Shown piece after piece: positions 43,790 through 56,514 of a DNA stretch of 64,000 nt. The stretch comes from Flaveria trinervia (lineage: Eukaryota; Streptophyta; Magnoliopsida; Asterales; Asteraceae): contig CM046442.1 of assembly GCA_025506515.1 (NCBI GenBank), positions 64,861,340 to 64,925,339 on the forward strand. Reading direction: 5' to 3'. The notes beneath the pieces are model-generated. The model saw nothing but the letters and a program-made list of their open reading frames with translations, ran no database searches and was not told the DNA's origin. The position numbers and the translations under genes were made by a program. How positions within the stretch are numbered: the first letter of the stretch is position 1; every line of letters begins with the position of its first letter.

Positions 43790-44729
43790 TTAGAGTAAAT
43801 TTAGATCAATATGAATCATGAAAATTGCACCTGAGGTTTGCCTAGCATCCCTCTTACCTTGCAACTCTTTAAGATGGACTAGACAATTTCTTGCCCAATG
43901 TCCAATCTCCCCACACTTAAAGCATGGGTCATTTGAAGCAACCTTTTGGTTCTTCTCCGCTTGTTTTGGTGGTGGCGCTCTTACCACTCCCTTCCCCTTT
44001 CACCTAACATATCGTTTTCCCTTGGCAACATTTGCCTTGGTGCGGGGTGATGCCTCTTCATGTTCCCACCTTCATTGATGTTGAGAACGGGTAAGACCTT
44101 TTTACCCATGGCCGCCTTGGTAGTTTTGAGCATAGAGTGAAGCTCACTTATGTTCTTGTTCCACCTATTCATGTTATAATTCATGACAAAGTTGTCAAAC
44201 CTTTTTGACAAAGAGTTGAGGATAAAGTTCGTGGCCAACTCTTTTGAGACGGGATAATTCAGCCTTTCGAGGCTGTCAATGTGGCTTTTCATCTAAAGTA
44301 CATAAGATGAAGCAGATTGGGTGTCATCCATACGACATGCATGGAGTGCTCGAATCGTTTCGAAGCGCTCTACCGTTGCTTGTTGTGTATCATTTCCTTC
44401 AACTAGGTAATCATGTTGTATGCTCCATGATGTTCATATTCTTTTTAGAGATTCGGAGTCCTACTTGCCAACATGAGGCAAGATACTTGGATTGAGTCCT
44501 CAGTGTATTTCACCCAATTATTATAGGCCTCCTCATCCTCCTCATTAGGTTGATCAGGAATCAGATCGTCTAAAATATATGATCATTTCTCTTGCTTTAG
44601 AACAATTCTGAAGTTTCAAAACCAATCTATAAAGTTATTATGGCTTAGACGCTCCTTTGGAGAATGGTTGTTAGTGATAGTGAGTGAGCGGAGGGGATAT
44701 CATTATTTTCATTATCGTGGGTGGCCATC
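43790..44729 (-). pseudogene. gag: Element H gag
   Basis: ATG at about 44729 (MATHDNENNDIPSAHS) is preceded by AAATTTTCTAG, a possible 3' splice site. The frame shows DDLIPDQPNEEDEEAYNNWV, VLASxTPNL and, from 44292, MKSHIDSLERLNYPVSKELA, typical of UBN2_2 gag proteins. An intact zinc knuckle CFKCGEIGHWARNC lies at 43883-43924. Several stops interrupt the first half. Confidence 0.75.
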
Positions 44730-46157
44730 TAGAAAATTTAACAAAGTTCAATTTTAGTATTTTCGATATTATTTATATTTTAATATTTACAGCCCTTTAA
44801 AGCGTCTTACACAATTTTTAATATTCTAGAATCCAACAATACATTTAAAGGTGACCTTTATCCCGTTATTTAAATTAACAAGGTAGGCAACATTTTGACA
44901 ATTGCAACCCTTGCAACTTCTAGGGGTATGGGATCGACTTAAACATCATATGTATGGTCAGCACATTTATCCCATCAACACCTTTGTAAACCATATTATA
45001 GGTGATCCTATAAATATGGTTTGCAAATCAAGTCACCCTACTTGCACACACATGTGAGTTTTCCAAGATATGTGGTTAGGTGACCTTTATCCCACAAATA
45101 TGGTATCCCCACCTCAAATCATAAGTTCCCACAAAATGGTTAGGTGACCTTTATCCCATTAGTTGTTTCCAAGTGACTCAAGTGTTGTGCAAAGGGACGG
45201 TGTTAAACTTGTTTATAAAAGAAACTTTAAGTTTTCATAATTCTAGTTTAGAAAACTCTATGTACCTTATATTTGTATGATTTCAAATACAAGGTATCCT
45301 ATGGTTCACTTTTTAATAAAACCCCTTTTATTAAAACATTAATCCTTTTAATAACATTTTATTAATCACTTAATGATAAAGAAACATCAATTTTCAGCTT
45401 GTTATGTTTGTTAATAAGTTTGTTATGCATATCCAAATATCAAACAAAAACCATACAACAAACAACCAAACAAGCATAATCATACAAACATAAGTGCATA
45501 ACCATAGCCACTAAGTTGACTACACGTGTTTGCCATCACAAGTGTTGTCATTAGGTCTTTCCTAAGGGTTAACAATGACACATCAAAATGTGTCCATGAA
45601 TTCCCACTTGAATCCATATCCAAATGCTTTAAGTGTCCATGTCTTTTGTGTCCTTCTTTGGGTCTTCATTTTGTGCATCTTCTTTTTCAAAATCATATCC
45701 TAATACAATTTTTCTATTAAAACAAATGCACCTAATATATTTATTACATAACCAATGAATAAATAAAATACAACCCAAAATACAAACAAAAATATTACAA
45801 CCCTTTCAAGAATCAAAACCAAGATGACAAAATCACAATCAACCAAATCTAAAACATATAAGGTCAAGGCTATGTTATGCACAAAAATATGTATCAAATA
45901 CAACATTCAAGAACAATCATGTACCCCTTTTTTAACCTTAAAGTTCTGGCCAACATGAACCAAAACATTAGGGTTTAGTCCAAACAATATAATCAACCAT
46001 TTGATGTTAAACTTTCAAGGTTTATACTAAAGCATGTAAGATAAAACCTTGAAACATAAGGGATTCATTCATCCATAACAAAACAGCCCCTAAAGGGCTG
46101 AAAAAGTCCTTGAAAACTAACATTTCAAGAACTTTGAAGCAAGTATTCCACATAACC
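44730..46157 (-). other. Element H leader between PBS and gag
   Basis: There is no gene in these 1.4 kb. It is AT-rich and contains three copies of GGTGACCTTTATCCC (about 44850, 45080 and 45140). A hydrophobic open frame at 45700-45906 looks accidental. Confidence 0.5.
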
Positions 46158-46173
46158 GGCTCAAGATGCCATT
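46158..46173 (-). other. Primer-binding site of element H
   Basis: The minus strand reads TGGCATCTTGAGCCGG, a diverged form of TGGTATCAGAGCCGG, two bases from the LTR end. Confidence 0.65.
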
Positions 46174-46175
46174 GT

Positions 46176-47060
46176 TGGGTTTTGTTACATGTTTATGAAA
46201 GCAATTTTAACCATTCAAACTTCAAAAATGCAGCGGATAAAGTGGTTAAAAGGTGTTTAACAATCTGAAAATTTGAACCATATTAACCTAAAACAAAACC
46301 CAAGAACAAAGGATCATTTGTATGCGAAATAAAATGCTATCAAAACGAAAAGGGCTACCATAGGGTGTTCTTGAAACTACTTTTCAAGAACAAGATGATG
46401 TAGTATGGATGAGAAGAAGATGATGCTTCTTGAATGTCTAGGTAGTAGAACACCAAAGCTCAAATCCTTCTTGCAAACCCGAAAATCCAGCCAAGATGAA
46501 CTTCAAGTGCAGCCAAAAAAATCGGACTCTTTAGCCAAGAAAAGGGAGAGATTGAGTTTTTTGCATGTGTGTGTGAGAAGAGAGTGTTGAGGGGGAGAGT
46601 GCAATGAAGAATAAAGTCTTATAAAAACCAAGACTAAATGATTCCCATAACCCTACAAAGGGGCGGCCGAAACCCTATTCAAAATGTGTCCCCCCATTTT
46701 AATTTAAAAAGAAAACTTACACTCTTAACCCATAAGTTTATAAAATTAAAACCACTTTTAAATTTATAACATTAACACACTTTTATTTGTTATTATTTAA
46801 CTAACTTAAATAATGAAACAAATAATTTCTCATGAACAAATTATCCATATCATGTTTTTCTATTACAAAAGCAATGTTTTTAGAAAACCCATTTTCTAGA
46901 TTGGTGTCAATATTTATTTGTATGATCTCATCAACAAATAAATATATTGGTGTTTGTATAGCTTGTTATTGGGTATGACCCGACTTGGATCATAACGTAC
47001 TAACCACATCAATCTTGTTTGTGTCTTGGGCATACAAGATCCAATGGGAGGGAGCTTTTC
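46176..47060 (-). repeat. 5' LTR of element H
   Basis: The inner end reads ...AAACCCAACA next to the PBS. TATAAG near 46620 may be the TATA box; a CT-rich untranslated stretch follows. The outer end cannot be fixed without a partner LTR, and 47060 is approximate. Confidence 0.5.
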
Positions 47061-47062
47061 CC

Positions 47063-48111
47063 ATTATTGTCTAATGTAGCAGTCAGACTCTAAACAGAGA
47101 TACGCTATGAGACACATTCACCAGCTGGTGCTTGATTGAGGGTATAGGATGTTGAAGTTGCAAGTTTGATGATAGTGCTCACAGGTTCTATAACTGTGCC
47201 TTTCAGTCAAGGTTTCCACTTCAAGCTACTCTAAGGGTCTACCTCAACATCCAATTGACTAATGACATTGCCTACATGCGTTTCACTTGTTGCTTTGAAT
47301 ACTTTAGCAATCTTGTCTTGAATCCTTTCAGCTATTCTATCACCTTGCTTATGTTGAGTTGGATTTGTAACTGACATGTTGACAAGATCAAGACCACATA
47401 GTAGGTTAAGGTCTGAACATTAAATACCTCTTGTTATCCTTTAAGTCTATGAAGTACAGGGCTCTTCTATCAGCATCATACTTCCACCCAATAATGTAAT
47501 TTGAAACTCCTTGGGGGTGGGGATGACATTGCTGTTAGAAGAACCTCCTCAAAAAAAACTTGAATAAGAGAGTGCACATCAATATGGACTTGAGGAGGTT
47601 GCTAAGTATAGATAATTGCAAGTGAGGGTGGTAAATCCTCTATATCCATACCTTCTGAATAACTCCTAGGTTCTTGATTGCTAAGATTTCTCCCTCTTTT
47701 TGGTACCATCACCCTGTGCATAGGTGAGTTAGGCTATAGATCCATAGGTTCTTGTGTTCCTAGTTTAGTTCCTTAATGGTCTCCACGCTAGTTGCTCCTT
47801 CAGATAAGAATCTCAAGTTGATAATCATTGACCCTTCTTTGCAAGGCATCACTTGAGATTCCAAGTGGCTAACCTTAGAGACTAAGTAAGTACATGTTTT
47901 TGACACTTTTTGAACTTTTAGTCTCATGTTCCCTTATCTCCATTAGAAGCATCATGGGGTGATGAGAGAATAGGATCAAAGTCTTCTTCCTCATCACCAA
48001 CATGGGTGTGTTGGCTTCTTGATTTCCTCTGCTCAATGACAACTTCAGGTGAAGTGTTAATGGGCTGAGTTGCCATGTGGATGTCTTAAACAATATAATC
48101 ACTTGCTGAAG
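47063..48111 (-). pseudogene. Remnant I: decayed ORF3-like sequence
   Basis: Short minus-strand frames recall ORF3: an acidic/Ser stretch (DEEEDFDPILSSP, 47990-48020), a possible coiled coil (LSQVSHLESQV), then YIIGWKYDADRRALYFI near 47450-47500 and LKWKP near 47225, in the same order as IIAWAHFADLNIY and LKWSPP in B. Stops are frequent. The Gypsy element F is inserted at its right edge. Confidence 0.35.
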
Positions 48112-48185
48112 TGTAACACCCGGCTATTTCCGTGAAGCCAAAGAAAGAAGGAAAACAAAAAAAGAAAAGAAATAAAGTCCAAAGT
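48112..48185 (+). repeat. 5' LTR of element F, part before E
   Basis: This is the first 74 bases of the LTR, ending with AAAGT, the target duplicated by E. Confidence 0.8.
48181..48185. repeat. Target-site duplication of element E (left)
   Basis: AAAGT, repeated exactly at 60546-60550. Confidence 0.93.
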
Positions 48186-48982
48186 TGTTAGGATCTCAGC
48201 CTCTTGGTTTAATCGATTGAACAGATATAGCAGCGGAATAGCTCAGAATTAGACAAATTCAAGCAAGAACATTCGATAAAGCGATAAAAGAATTTTGTTA
48301 TAGAGAGAGAAATATCTGACAAAAGGAATATTGCATTAAGATTGTCGGCCTCAAGGCACGATTACAGGTGAGTCATCTTCCTTATAAAGGAAAAATGACG
48401 TAGGCTGATGTCACTTGAAAGTGACATGTAACCGTTTTATAACTACTGATGTTTAACAACTACTGAAGATGTCAACAACTGACATCTTCTTACAAATGTT
48501 CCTAAGTGTTAAACATCTTTTACAACTACTTGAAAAACATAAAACTACTGATACTACAACAACTGAAGAAAACCTCTTCAGTTGTTTACAAGTACTGAAA
48601 AGGAAAAAACTACAGAAAAGTAAACAACTACTGAAAGGAAAAGAAAACTACTGATGAGAAAAAAAACCATCACAACAACTGAAGAAGCCCTCTTCAGCTG
48701 TTGTCATCAGCTGTTAGCATCAGCTGATGTCTTCAGTACTTGAACATCAGACTTTGTCTTTCAGCTGTTGATCTTCAGTCTTTGTCTTCAGTACTTGTTG
48801 AAGTCTTCAGACTTTAGATCTTCAGCTGTTGTCTCAGTCTTTGTCTTCAGTACTTCAGAAATACTTCAGCAGTTGTATTCAGACTTTGTAGAACAGCTGA
48901 TCAGGTCTTCTTCAGCTGTTGTGATGTCCTGTGGGACTTAGAGGTTTCTCTGATCAGGCTCATTGGTTCTTTTGGTCCAACA
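48186..48982 (-). repeat. 3' LTR of element E
   Basis: This 797-bp LTR starts TGTTGGACC and ends CCTAACA on the minus strand. It contains ATGTCACTT-GA-AAGTGACAT, a nine-base inverted repeat (about 48409-48428), and many CTGAAGAC/CAGTAGTT motifs. Confidence 0.93.
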
Positions 48983-48997
48983 AACTCCCCCTGAACC
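48983..48997 (-). other. Polypurine tract of element E
   Basis: The minus strand reads GGTTCAGGGGGAGTT directly before the 3' LTR. Confidence 0.9.
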
Positions 48998-49200
48998 AAT
49001 GCAGCCAAAACCTCTAAGTTATTGACGAGTCCACTTATTTTGGCAGATAGATTGGTCTTTTTATCCTCTTGATCAGATGAGAAGTGACCCTTTTTCAGCA
49101 CCGGCCTGGGAAGAAGTCTCTGATGATCTGTTTTGCATGATATGGTTGGGAGCTCTGTATTGGGGACTTGGACACCGAGCTGTTACCCCAACCATGAGAT

Positions 49201-52200
49201 CTACTTCCCGTGTATCAGCCTATATGATTCCCTGGTGTAAGCCCTTAGAAACATGATCTGCTCATCCATTGTCAGCACCTCGGGCACACCATCAAACAAT
49301 CCTTCTCGGCCATACACTTCAGAGATGTACTTGGCCTGTTTTCCATTCTTGAGCTCAACCGTGGTTATTTGTCTGTAAGCAAACTCATCTGGATGAGTCC
49401 CTTCTAAGAGCAGGTTGAGCTCATCTTGTTTGAAGTTTTCAAGTCTTTTGTAAACCAATCCCTTCTTTATGATTTTATTCTCCAACATCTTTTGGGGTGG
49501 TTGTTTGGCTTCATAAGCTTTCTTGAACTCTTCTACAATTTCCAAGGGGGACACTACAAGAACCACAGTGATGTCTTCGTCGACAACCCTCTTCACTCGG
49601 CCCTTGTATTTTGAAGGAATTTCTTTCTTGACAATCCTGTGTGCCACCCTAGGATCAGGCCATATCCTTACTTTTTCCCTTTGGTATTGAAAGGTATTAG
49701 CAAGGGTGTACAATCTTAAGACTTCTTTCTTCATGCTAATCATTGAAGAGGATGTGGCATATGCTTTGTCAATGCTTTTCAGCATTTCCTCATCATGTCT
49801 TTGCATCTGTTCCTCTTCAATCTTTATCATCACATCATGCATTTGAGAAGCAGGAGTGATGGACATTGGATTAGCCTTAGGCAAAGTGATAACTGCAGAG
49901 AGTGGCAGTCTGTCTTCATCCTCCTCTTCTTCTTCATCAGCCCTCAGTACCTTTCTTTTCTTTTGTCTAGGTACATCACTGGCAGTGGGTTTTGGGGGTA
50001 AAGGATTTGGTTTTGTGGGTTGGATGGTGGTTTAGAGGGTAAAGGGGTTGTTTTAGTGGGTTGTGGAGGTAGTGATTTTGAGGATAGAGGCTTTTCAGAC
50101 TGTTTTAGCATTTTGGCTGTAAGGGAGGCTTTAGTAAATTTTGTCAGTTCTTTTCGGTTCCCAACCCCAGCTTCATTTAATGCCTCAATCACTAAACCCT
50201 TGGAGTATGCTTCAGACGAACAAATCTGGTGGTTATTGCCAAGATGTTGTCCCTGGTCCAGGCCCTTATTTCTATCAGAGATCTTCCAAGTATTTGGCTA
50301 TAAATCTAATCATTATCTCCAGCCTTTCTCTTTCTAAGGCATCATAACTAGCCCATCTTGAGTTGATCTCCTCTGTCTCCAACCTTCTGATCTCGGAGTC
50401 TAGTTGTTGGATGTCAAAACCCTGCCTATATAACTGATCAATGATTTTATCCATTGAACGGTTATGGTTGGCATCAGCTTCTTTCACCATATCATTCAGC
50501 TCCTTCTCCTTCTCAGACTCTCCTTCTTCTTTTGATATGTGACATGAAAGTCTTTTTGACTTTCATTCACTTCAGCTCTTTCTCACTCTCCTTCTCCTTC
50601 TCATGATCAAACTCAGTCTCCTCCACTTATAACAGCCAACTCCTTCTCATTTACCTTCTCTGATTCTTTCTCCTTCTCCCCATCTGTCCTCTTCCTTTTT
50701 CCTTTAACTGACTGACTCTCCCCTTTTTGGTTGCATTGGGTGCAAGGGTTTGAGCAGTAGAAAGTGATTTGGTCACCAACTCCTCCACCAGGGGTTGTAT
50801 TATTGTAGGAAGCCTCTCATCAATGGCTTTGATCACTATATCTGTGATCATGGGAGTGATGAGAGGTAGGGATTTTGAAGGTTAGCAACTGATTGATCAG
50901 GATGGTTCTGTTCCTGAGAATCAGTGCCAAAAGCAGAGGCTGGTGGCTTGGAAGTATGTATTGGCTCAGTGTTTAGGGGACCTTCAGAAGAAGGTGCCAT
51001 CTGTGGGTGTATTGTGGTGGCAGATGGACTTGCATCCTGAGACATCTTGGCCAGCAGCTCTTTGAGTCTGCTAACCTCATCCTCTAGGATGGTGTTTTGA
51101 GCAACTACATCATAGAAGAAGCTCAGGTCATCATCAGTTGATACTGAATCACCTGACCTCCTGACAGAGTCAGGATTAACATGCCTTGAGTGTAGATCAA
51201 TTATAGCATGTGCCCCTTGTTCTTGGTTCTGGGGACTTCCAGCCTCAGGACTATGTCCTTCATCAGCTGTTGCCGCTGGTGAGGTCTTAGAGATGTTACC
51301 AACTGCATCCTGGTCATTTGTGAGTCAGAGGCAGTGGCAGCCTCACCAGAAGGTCGCACCTCCTTGTCTACACCAGGAGATGGAACATGATAACCCCTGT
51401 GCTGTGGGTTGACAGAAGCATTGTGATCCTCCCCCTCAGGTGTTGAGGTTATCCCAGTAGTGATTGGTGTCTGGGTGGGGGGTGAGGAATGCAACTGCGT
51501 CAGCACTTTTGCAACAATATTGTAGGGCTTTGAGGGGCGGTTGCATCAGGAGAGGGTGTGGAAGCAGTGTGCACCCGGGACGAGTGGTGCTCTTCAATGG
51601 TAATCCCCTCAAGTGAGGAGGATCCCAGCAGTGTGGCTTCCTTTGAGTGGTTGCATCAGGTTCCTTTTGAGAGGAAACCTGAGCGGCTTCGGTTGGTGGA
51701 GTCATAGTCTACTGGGGGGTTATTCCAGTAGAGATAACCTGCTTTGGTGCAGCAGGAGCATCCTCAGGGGACTCAACTCCCTGAGTAGCCTTCTTAGGCT
51801 TCTTCTTTGTGGGTTTGGAGGGGACTTTGGATGTGGAAGTAGGGGTGGGTTCAGCTGCGTGGGTTTGCGCAGCTTGGCAGCCTGTTTAAGAGTTTGGTCA
51901 GTGTTGTGTCGGGAGTATACCTCCGGCAATACAGCCAAAGCAGGGACTCCCAGACCAACTAGTCCCTCAGCAGAAAGCTGATTCTCTATTATGGCCATTA
52001 TAAACCGAGGATATAGTATCCAACGGTTAGAAAGTGGTTTTGTGGCCATATCCTTGATTTCAAGAAAAATTATTTCAGAAAAGTTTAGTGGTTCTTGTTC
52101 AAGGATAGAGAACAGTACCTGTTGCCATCTGGAAGACAGTTGATCCCAAGAAGAAGTCTTCGGGCCAGGCAAACATTTACCATATGAAAATCAAGCGTTC

Positions 52201-52583
52201 AGCATCTGGAAAATGTTTCTTCAGGATGGTCGAAGCACTAAGATCACCTTGATATCCATGTTGTCCAAATGAAAGATCAAGTTGGCGCTTAGGATATCCA
52301 ACAGGGTAGGCAGCATCATCTAATAGTAATATCTGGCGGATGGTAGCAGTAGAGATGACCACCTTATGAGAGTTGATGGACGAATGGATAGATTCTCCAT
52401 TAACAGTTGCATTCGTCCAAAACTGATGTAGCGAATCGGCATAAATGATTGGATTTAGGAGGAAAGCGTTTTCAGTGGTGATTGGACCATAAGATCTATA
52501 GCATTATCGAATTTGGTCCAGAAGGGCGATTTAGTGAGGTACGCGACACAGTTGTGTCGAGGCTTGAGTTGCATGGTCGCCAT
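49201..52583 (-). pseudogene. Element E accessory ORF3
   Basis: The function is unknown. The start MATMQLKPRHNCVAYLTKSP (52583) matches C. Frameshifts occur near 52480-52200. From 52172 the frame has SSWDQLSSRWQQVLFSIL, NFSEIIFLEIKDM and YPRFIMAIIENQL, then proline-rich, serine-rich and charged stretches over several frames (50650-51700). A helical segment DKIIDQLYRQGFDIQQ lies at 50275-50490. The C-terminal module (49201-49884, 227 codons open) holds VRIWPDPRV, LLLEGTHPDEFAYRQIT and YTRESYRLI and stops at 49201. I see no signal peptide or membrane segment. Compared with C it is better preserved at the end and similarly broken in the middle. Confidence 0.75.
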
Positions 52584-53395
52584 AATGAAGGTGAAAGATT
52601 TTCAGAGCTTTTGAAATTTAGGTCGTGAAAGAATGAAAAACTCTGAAAGAGGGATCAGATATATATAGGGTACGGGTTATGAAACGACTGAAGGTTTTGG
52701 TGTTAGTCATCAGTATTTGAAACAACTGATGACGTGGTATTAACTTTCAGAGGTTTGAAACGACTGATGGTATTGGTGTGGTCAGCAGTTATAAAACAAC
52801 TGAAGACATGGTGTTTACAATCAGACGTTGAAACAACTGAAGTCTCTGATTTAGGCATCAGTAGTTTTAAAAAAAACTACTGAAGACAAGTTGGACTTCA
52901 GATGTTGAAACAACTGAGGACTTGGTATTAGTCATCAGTAGTTGTGAAACTACTGAAGACCCTGGTTGTGCCATCAGTTGTTGTAAACAACTGAAGACTT
53001 GGTGTTAGTCATCTAGTTGTGAAACTACTGAAGACATGGTATTGCTTCAGTTGTTTATGAAGAAACAGCAGTTGTGAACTACTGAAGAGAGAGTACTCAT
53101 CAGTAGTTGTCGTCAATTCATAGCCTTTCAGCTGTTTCATACTGTCCTCAACACGTACTCATCAGCCTTTTTGCTGTTTTCAGTTGTTTCATAGGACATC
53201 AGTACTTATCTGTTTCTACTGATTTCAGTAGTTGTAACTACATCAGTAGTTTAGAACAGATAAAGTACAGTACTTAAAGCATTTAGCCTTCAGTAGTTAT
53301 AAAAACTACTGAGGGTAAAATAACTCATCAGTACTTATATGTGACATGGTTACCAATGATCATCAGTAATTACTGAGATCATCAGTAGTTGTCAC
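52584..53395 (-). promoter_or_regulatory. Element E pol-ORF3 spacer with hairpin array and TATA box
   Basis: There is no gene. Perfect inverted repeats lie at 52859-52882 (ten-base arms), 52936-52955 (CAGTAGTT arms, loop GTGA) and 52975-52993 (CAGTTGTT arms, loop GTA), with partial copies about every 40-60 bases up to 53290. On the minus strand TATATATA at 52660-52667 lies 77 bases before the ORF3 ATG. Confidence 0.7.
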
Positions 53396-53822
53396 TTATT
53401 CTAGCTGCAGCATACCAAGCCTTAACACCAGGTTGTGGAAAGTTGAACTATCCAAAGGCTTAGTAAAAATGTCTGCAAGCTCATCAGCACTAGGCACAAA
53501 CATAGGATTAATTAGACCCTTTTCAAAACAATCTCTTATAAAATGATGTCTAATTTCTATATGTTTGGTCCTAGAGTGCTGGACTGGATTTTTGACAATG
53601 CAAAGAGCTGAAGCACTATCCATTAATAATGGAGTCTTAGTCTCTGTAATGCCATAATCCAAAAGTTGATTCTGAAGCCAGAGTACTTGGGATGTAACTT
53701 GCAGCAGCAATGTACTCGGCTTCAGCAGTGGATGTAGCAACAGATGTTTGTTTCTTACTCTGCCAAGAAATCAAACAGTTGCCTAGGAATTGACATCCAC
53801 CAGAAGTTGATTTCCTGGTCAA
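53396..53822 (-). pseudogene. Element E RNase H, end of Pol
   Basis: KSTSGGCQFLG, ISWQSKKQTSVATSTAEAEYI, LLMDSASALCIVKNPVQHSRT and ADIFTKPLDSS are all readable. A two-base deletion near 53690 compared with C splits them into two overlapping frames. Confidence 0.87.
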
Positions 53823-53942
53823 CTTACACCTGCATAGTCTCTATATCAGAGAAAGCAACTAATTTGCAAGAATGTCCAGTGGAATACCATAAGCCTAGAG
53901 ATTGTGTACCTTGCACATATCTAAAGATCCTCTTGACTGCAA

Positions 53943-54717
53943 TCAGATGAACTCCTTAGGTGCAGCCTGAAATCTAGCACAAACACATGTAGCAAACATA
54001 ATATCTGGTCTAGAAGCTGTTAAATACATCAAGGAACCAATCATACATCTGTAAAGAGTTTCATCAACACCTTTACCTTTCTGATCAACATCCAATTGTG
54101 TGGTGTTGCACATGGGAGTAGAACAGGGTTTACAGTTTTGTAAATCAAACTTATTCAAAAGATCTTTTGTGTATTTAGACTGATGAATGAAAATTCCATC
54201 AGCTTTTTGTTTGATTTGCAAACCTAGAAAGAACTGTAATTCTCCCATTGCACTCATTTCAAACTTCTGTTGCATTAAGTTTGGAAATCCTCACACAATT
54301 GGGATCAGAGGATGCAAATATAATATCATCAACATAAATTTGAACAAGTAGCTTATGCTGATCCACCTTCTTAATAAATAAAGTTTTATCTATGGAGCCT
54401 CTAGTGAAATTATTCTGTAGAAGAAAGTTTGATAAGGTCTCATACCAGGCTCTAGGTGCTTGTTTCAACCCATAAAGAGCTTTATCAAGCTTATATACCC
54501 ATTCTGGGTGCTTATTATCCTCAAAGCCTGGTGGTTGACACACATAAACTTCTTCTTTTATGTTACCATATAGAAAAGCACTTTTGACATCCATTTGAAA
54601 AACTTTAAGATTGTGGAGTGCAGCATAGGCTAAAAACAATCTAATTGCCTCCAGTCTGGCTACAGGGGCAAAGGTTTCATCATAATCAATACCTTCTTCT
54701 TGTGCAAACCCCTGCAC
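53943..54717 (-). pseudogene. Element E reverse transcriptase
   Basis: The first frame (from 54717) contains DYDETFAPVARLEAIRLFLA, motif A QMDVKSAFLYG with Asp at about 54589-54591, LYGLKQAPRAWYETL and an intact YVDD at 54325-54336. A one-base deletion near 54300 compared with C shifts to a second frame (GELQFFLGLQIKQ to ASRPDIMFAT), ending 53943. All catalytic residues are kept. Upstream, 54720-54900 carries the leader of RT with one more frameshift. Confidence 0.9.
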
Positions 54718-54893
54718 AACCAGTCTGGCCTTGCCTTGTTCTTAACAATTAGCCCATTTTCATCAGTTTTATTTCTAAAACCCATTTAGTGCCTATTGCA
54801 CACTTACTGGGGGTAGAGGAACAAGCTCCCACACTTGCTGTTTTTTGAACTGAAGAAGCTCAAGCTGCATGGCTTCAACCCATCCATTGTCTC

Positions 54894-56494
54894 TCAAGCT
54901 ACATGATAGTTCTTTGGCTCTAGCTGACTGATGAAGAGAGCATAGAAGCAAAAATTGGACAACTGGCTTCTGGTTGAAACACCAGCATTGATATCACCAA
55001 GGATTTGAGACATTGGGTGATTTTTCAGCTCTTGGTAAACAATCAAATCTGTGCAAGTGTTTGTAGGACCGCAGCAGCAGATGTTGATGCAGATTCTTGA
55101 AACCATGAAGATGGTGGCAACTCAAATGAAGTTGAGGATGCAGAAATCTCATCAGCATTTGTTGTGGATGGTGCTGCTGGAGCTACAGGAGCATCAGGTT
55201 TAGAGGACTCAGGCAGTTGGTCACTAAACCTGAAGAGGTGATTACTACTATCATCATCATCTTCAGCAGTAACACCAGGTGGTGAACTGTTGACAGGAGC
55301 AACAGCAGGAGATTGATAAGGAACATATTGCAGTATGTCCAAATCAAAGAGCTCCACAGGGCTTTGTGAATCTTGTCCTTTGGAGATTCATTGAACTTGA
55401 CATGTAGAGTCTCTTCAACCATCTTTGTTCTGCAGTTGAAGACTCTGTATGCCTTGCAAGTTGATGAATAACCAACAAAGTACCCTGCATCCACCTTAGG
55501 ATCAAATTTCTGGAGCTGATCCTTTGTGTTGAGAATGAAACAAGGACACCCAAATGCTCTAAAGAATGAAATGAGAGGGGCCAAATGATGTAGAACTTCA
55601 TATGGAGTCTTCATCAACCTCTGATTTATTAGCACTCTATTCTGCACATAGCATGCTGTGTTGACAGCTTCAGCCCAAAAGGTCAATGGCAGTCCAGAAT
55701 CAGCCAACATAGACCTTGCAGCTTCAATGAGGGTCCTGTTCTTTCTCTCCACAACTCCATTCTGTTCAGGAGTTCTTGGAATACTAAACTGCCTCTTTAT
55801 TCCCTGGAAAGGTAGAACTCATCAAGTGTATTGTTCCTGAATTCTGTTCCATTGTCACTTCTAATACACTTGACTGAGAGGGAATACTGCTTCTCAGCAT
55901 ACAACACAAAGTTTATGATTTCTGTGCAGCTTCATCCTTTGAATGTAGAAAGAAAGTCCATACAAATCTGGAGTAATCATCCACAATTACCAGACAGTAT
56001 TCTTCTGTGCCATGCTCATCACTCTCACAGGACCAAAGAGATCCATGTGAAGAAGTTGTAAGCAGGCAGTGGACTTTGGTTCTTCAATAGGTGGGAATGA
56101 AACCTTGTGTGTTTTCCTTTCAAACAAGCAGTGCAGTTGTTTTCACACTTGAACTCCTTCATAGGCATTCCCCTTACTAAACTATGGTGTATCAGCTGAT
56201 TCTTTCATGTTCTTGAACATGTCCCAGCCTTCTATGCCATAGATTAGATTCTTGAGGAGAGGCCTTGGAAAATAGGCAAGGATGGCCTTTGAGATCTATT
56301 TTCTTGGAAAGATCTAAGGCATACACTCTTCCTGTCCTGTTGGCCTTCAGGAGAGTGTGAGCATCCAATACCTTGTCAATCAAACTCAGAACTTTGGATG
56401 ACAGAATCCTGCAGTTCTGGCTTGTGAAAAGGGCAACATGGCCTTTGTCACACAATTGACTGACACTCAAGAGGTTATACTTGAGATTTTCCAC
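54894..56494 (-). pseudogene. Element E integrase
   Basis: The frame from 56494 has YNLLSVSQLCDKG and the first part of the zinc finger (LWHRRLGH); a frameshift near 56200 separates it from the rest. HMDLFGP lies near 56041 and RSDNGTEF near 55845. The frame from 55752 starts MERKNRTLIEAARSML with the catalytic Glu and continues to VGYSSTCKAYRVFNC. An acidic, Ser/Ala-rich stretch follows to 55043. Small indels account for most breaks. Confidence 0.85.
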
Positions 56495-56514
56495 ATGGTT
56501 GACATCATCAAACC

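Larger units (their letters stand above)
41270..47060 (-). mobile_element. Element H: Copia of another lineage, 3'-truncated
   Basis: Leftward from the LTR it has PBS, a long leader, gag, protease/integrase and RT. Its proteins (SERRNRTLLDMVRSMM, NMAPTKNVEMTPFEIWHG, MKGIPYASAIGSIMYAM) differ from the Sirevirus-like elements and look like an Ivana/Tork-type Copia; I do not assign the lineage firmly. RNase H and the 3' LTR are missing at the junction with D. Confidence 0.75.

Noticed and set aside
45700..45906. Minus-strand hydrophobic 68-codon frame in the H leader
   Set aside because: AT-rich sequence with no recognisable domain; probably chance.
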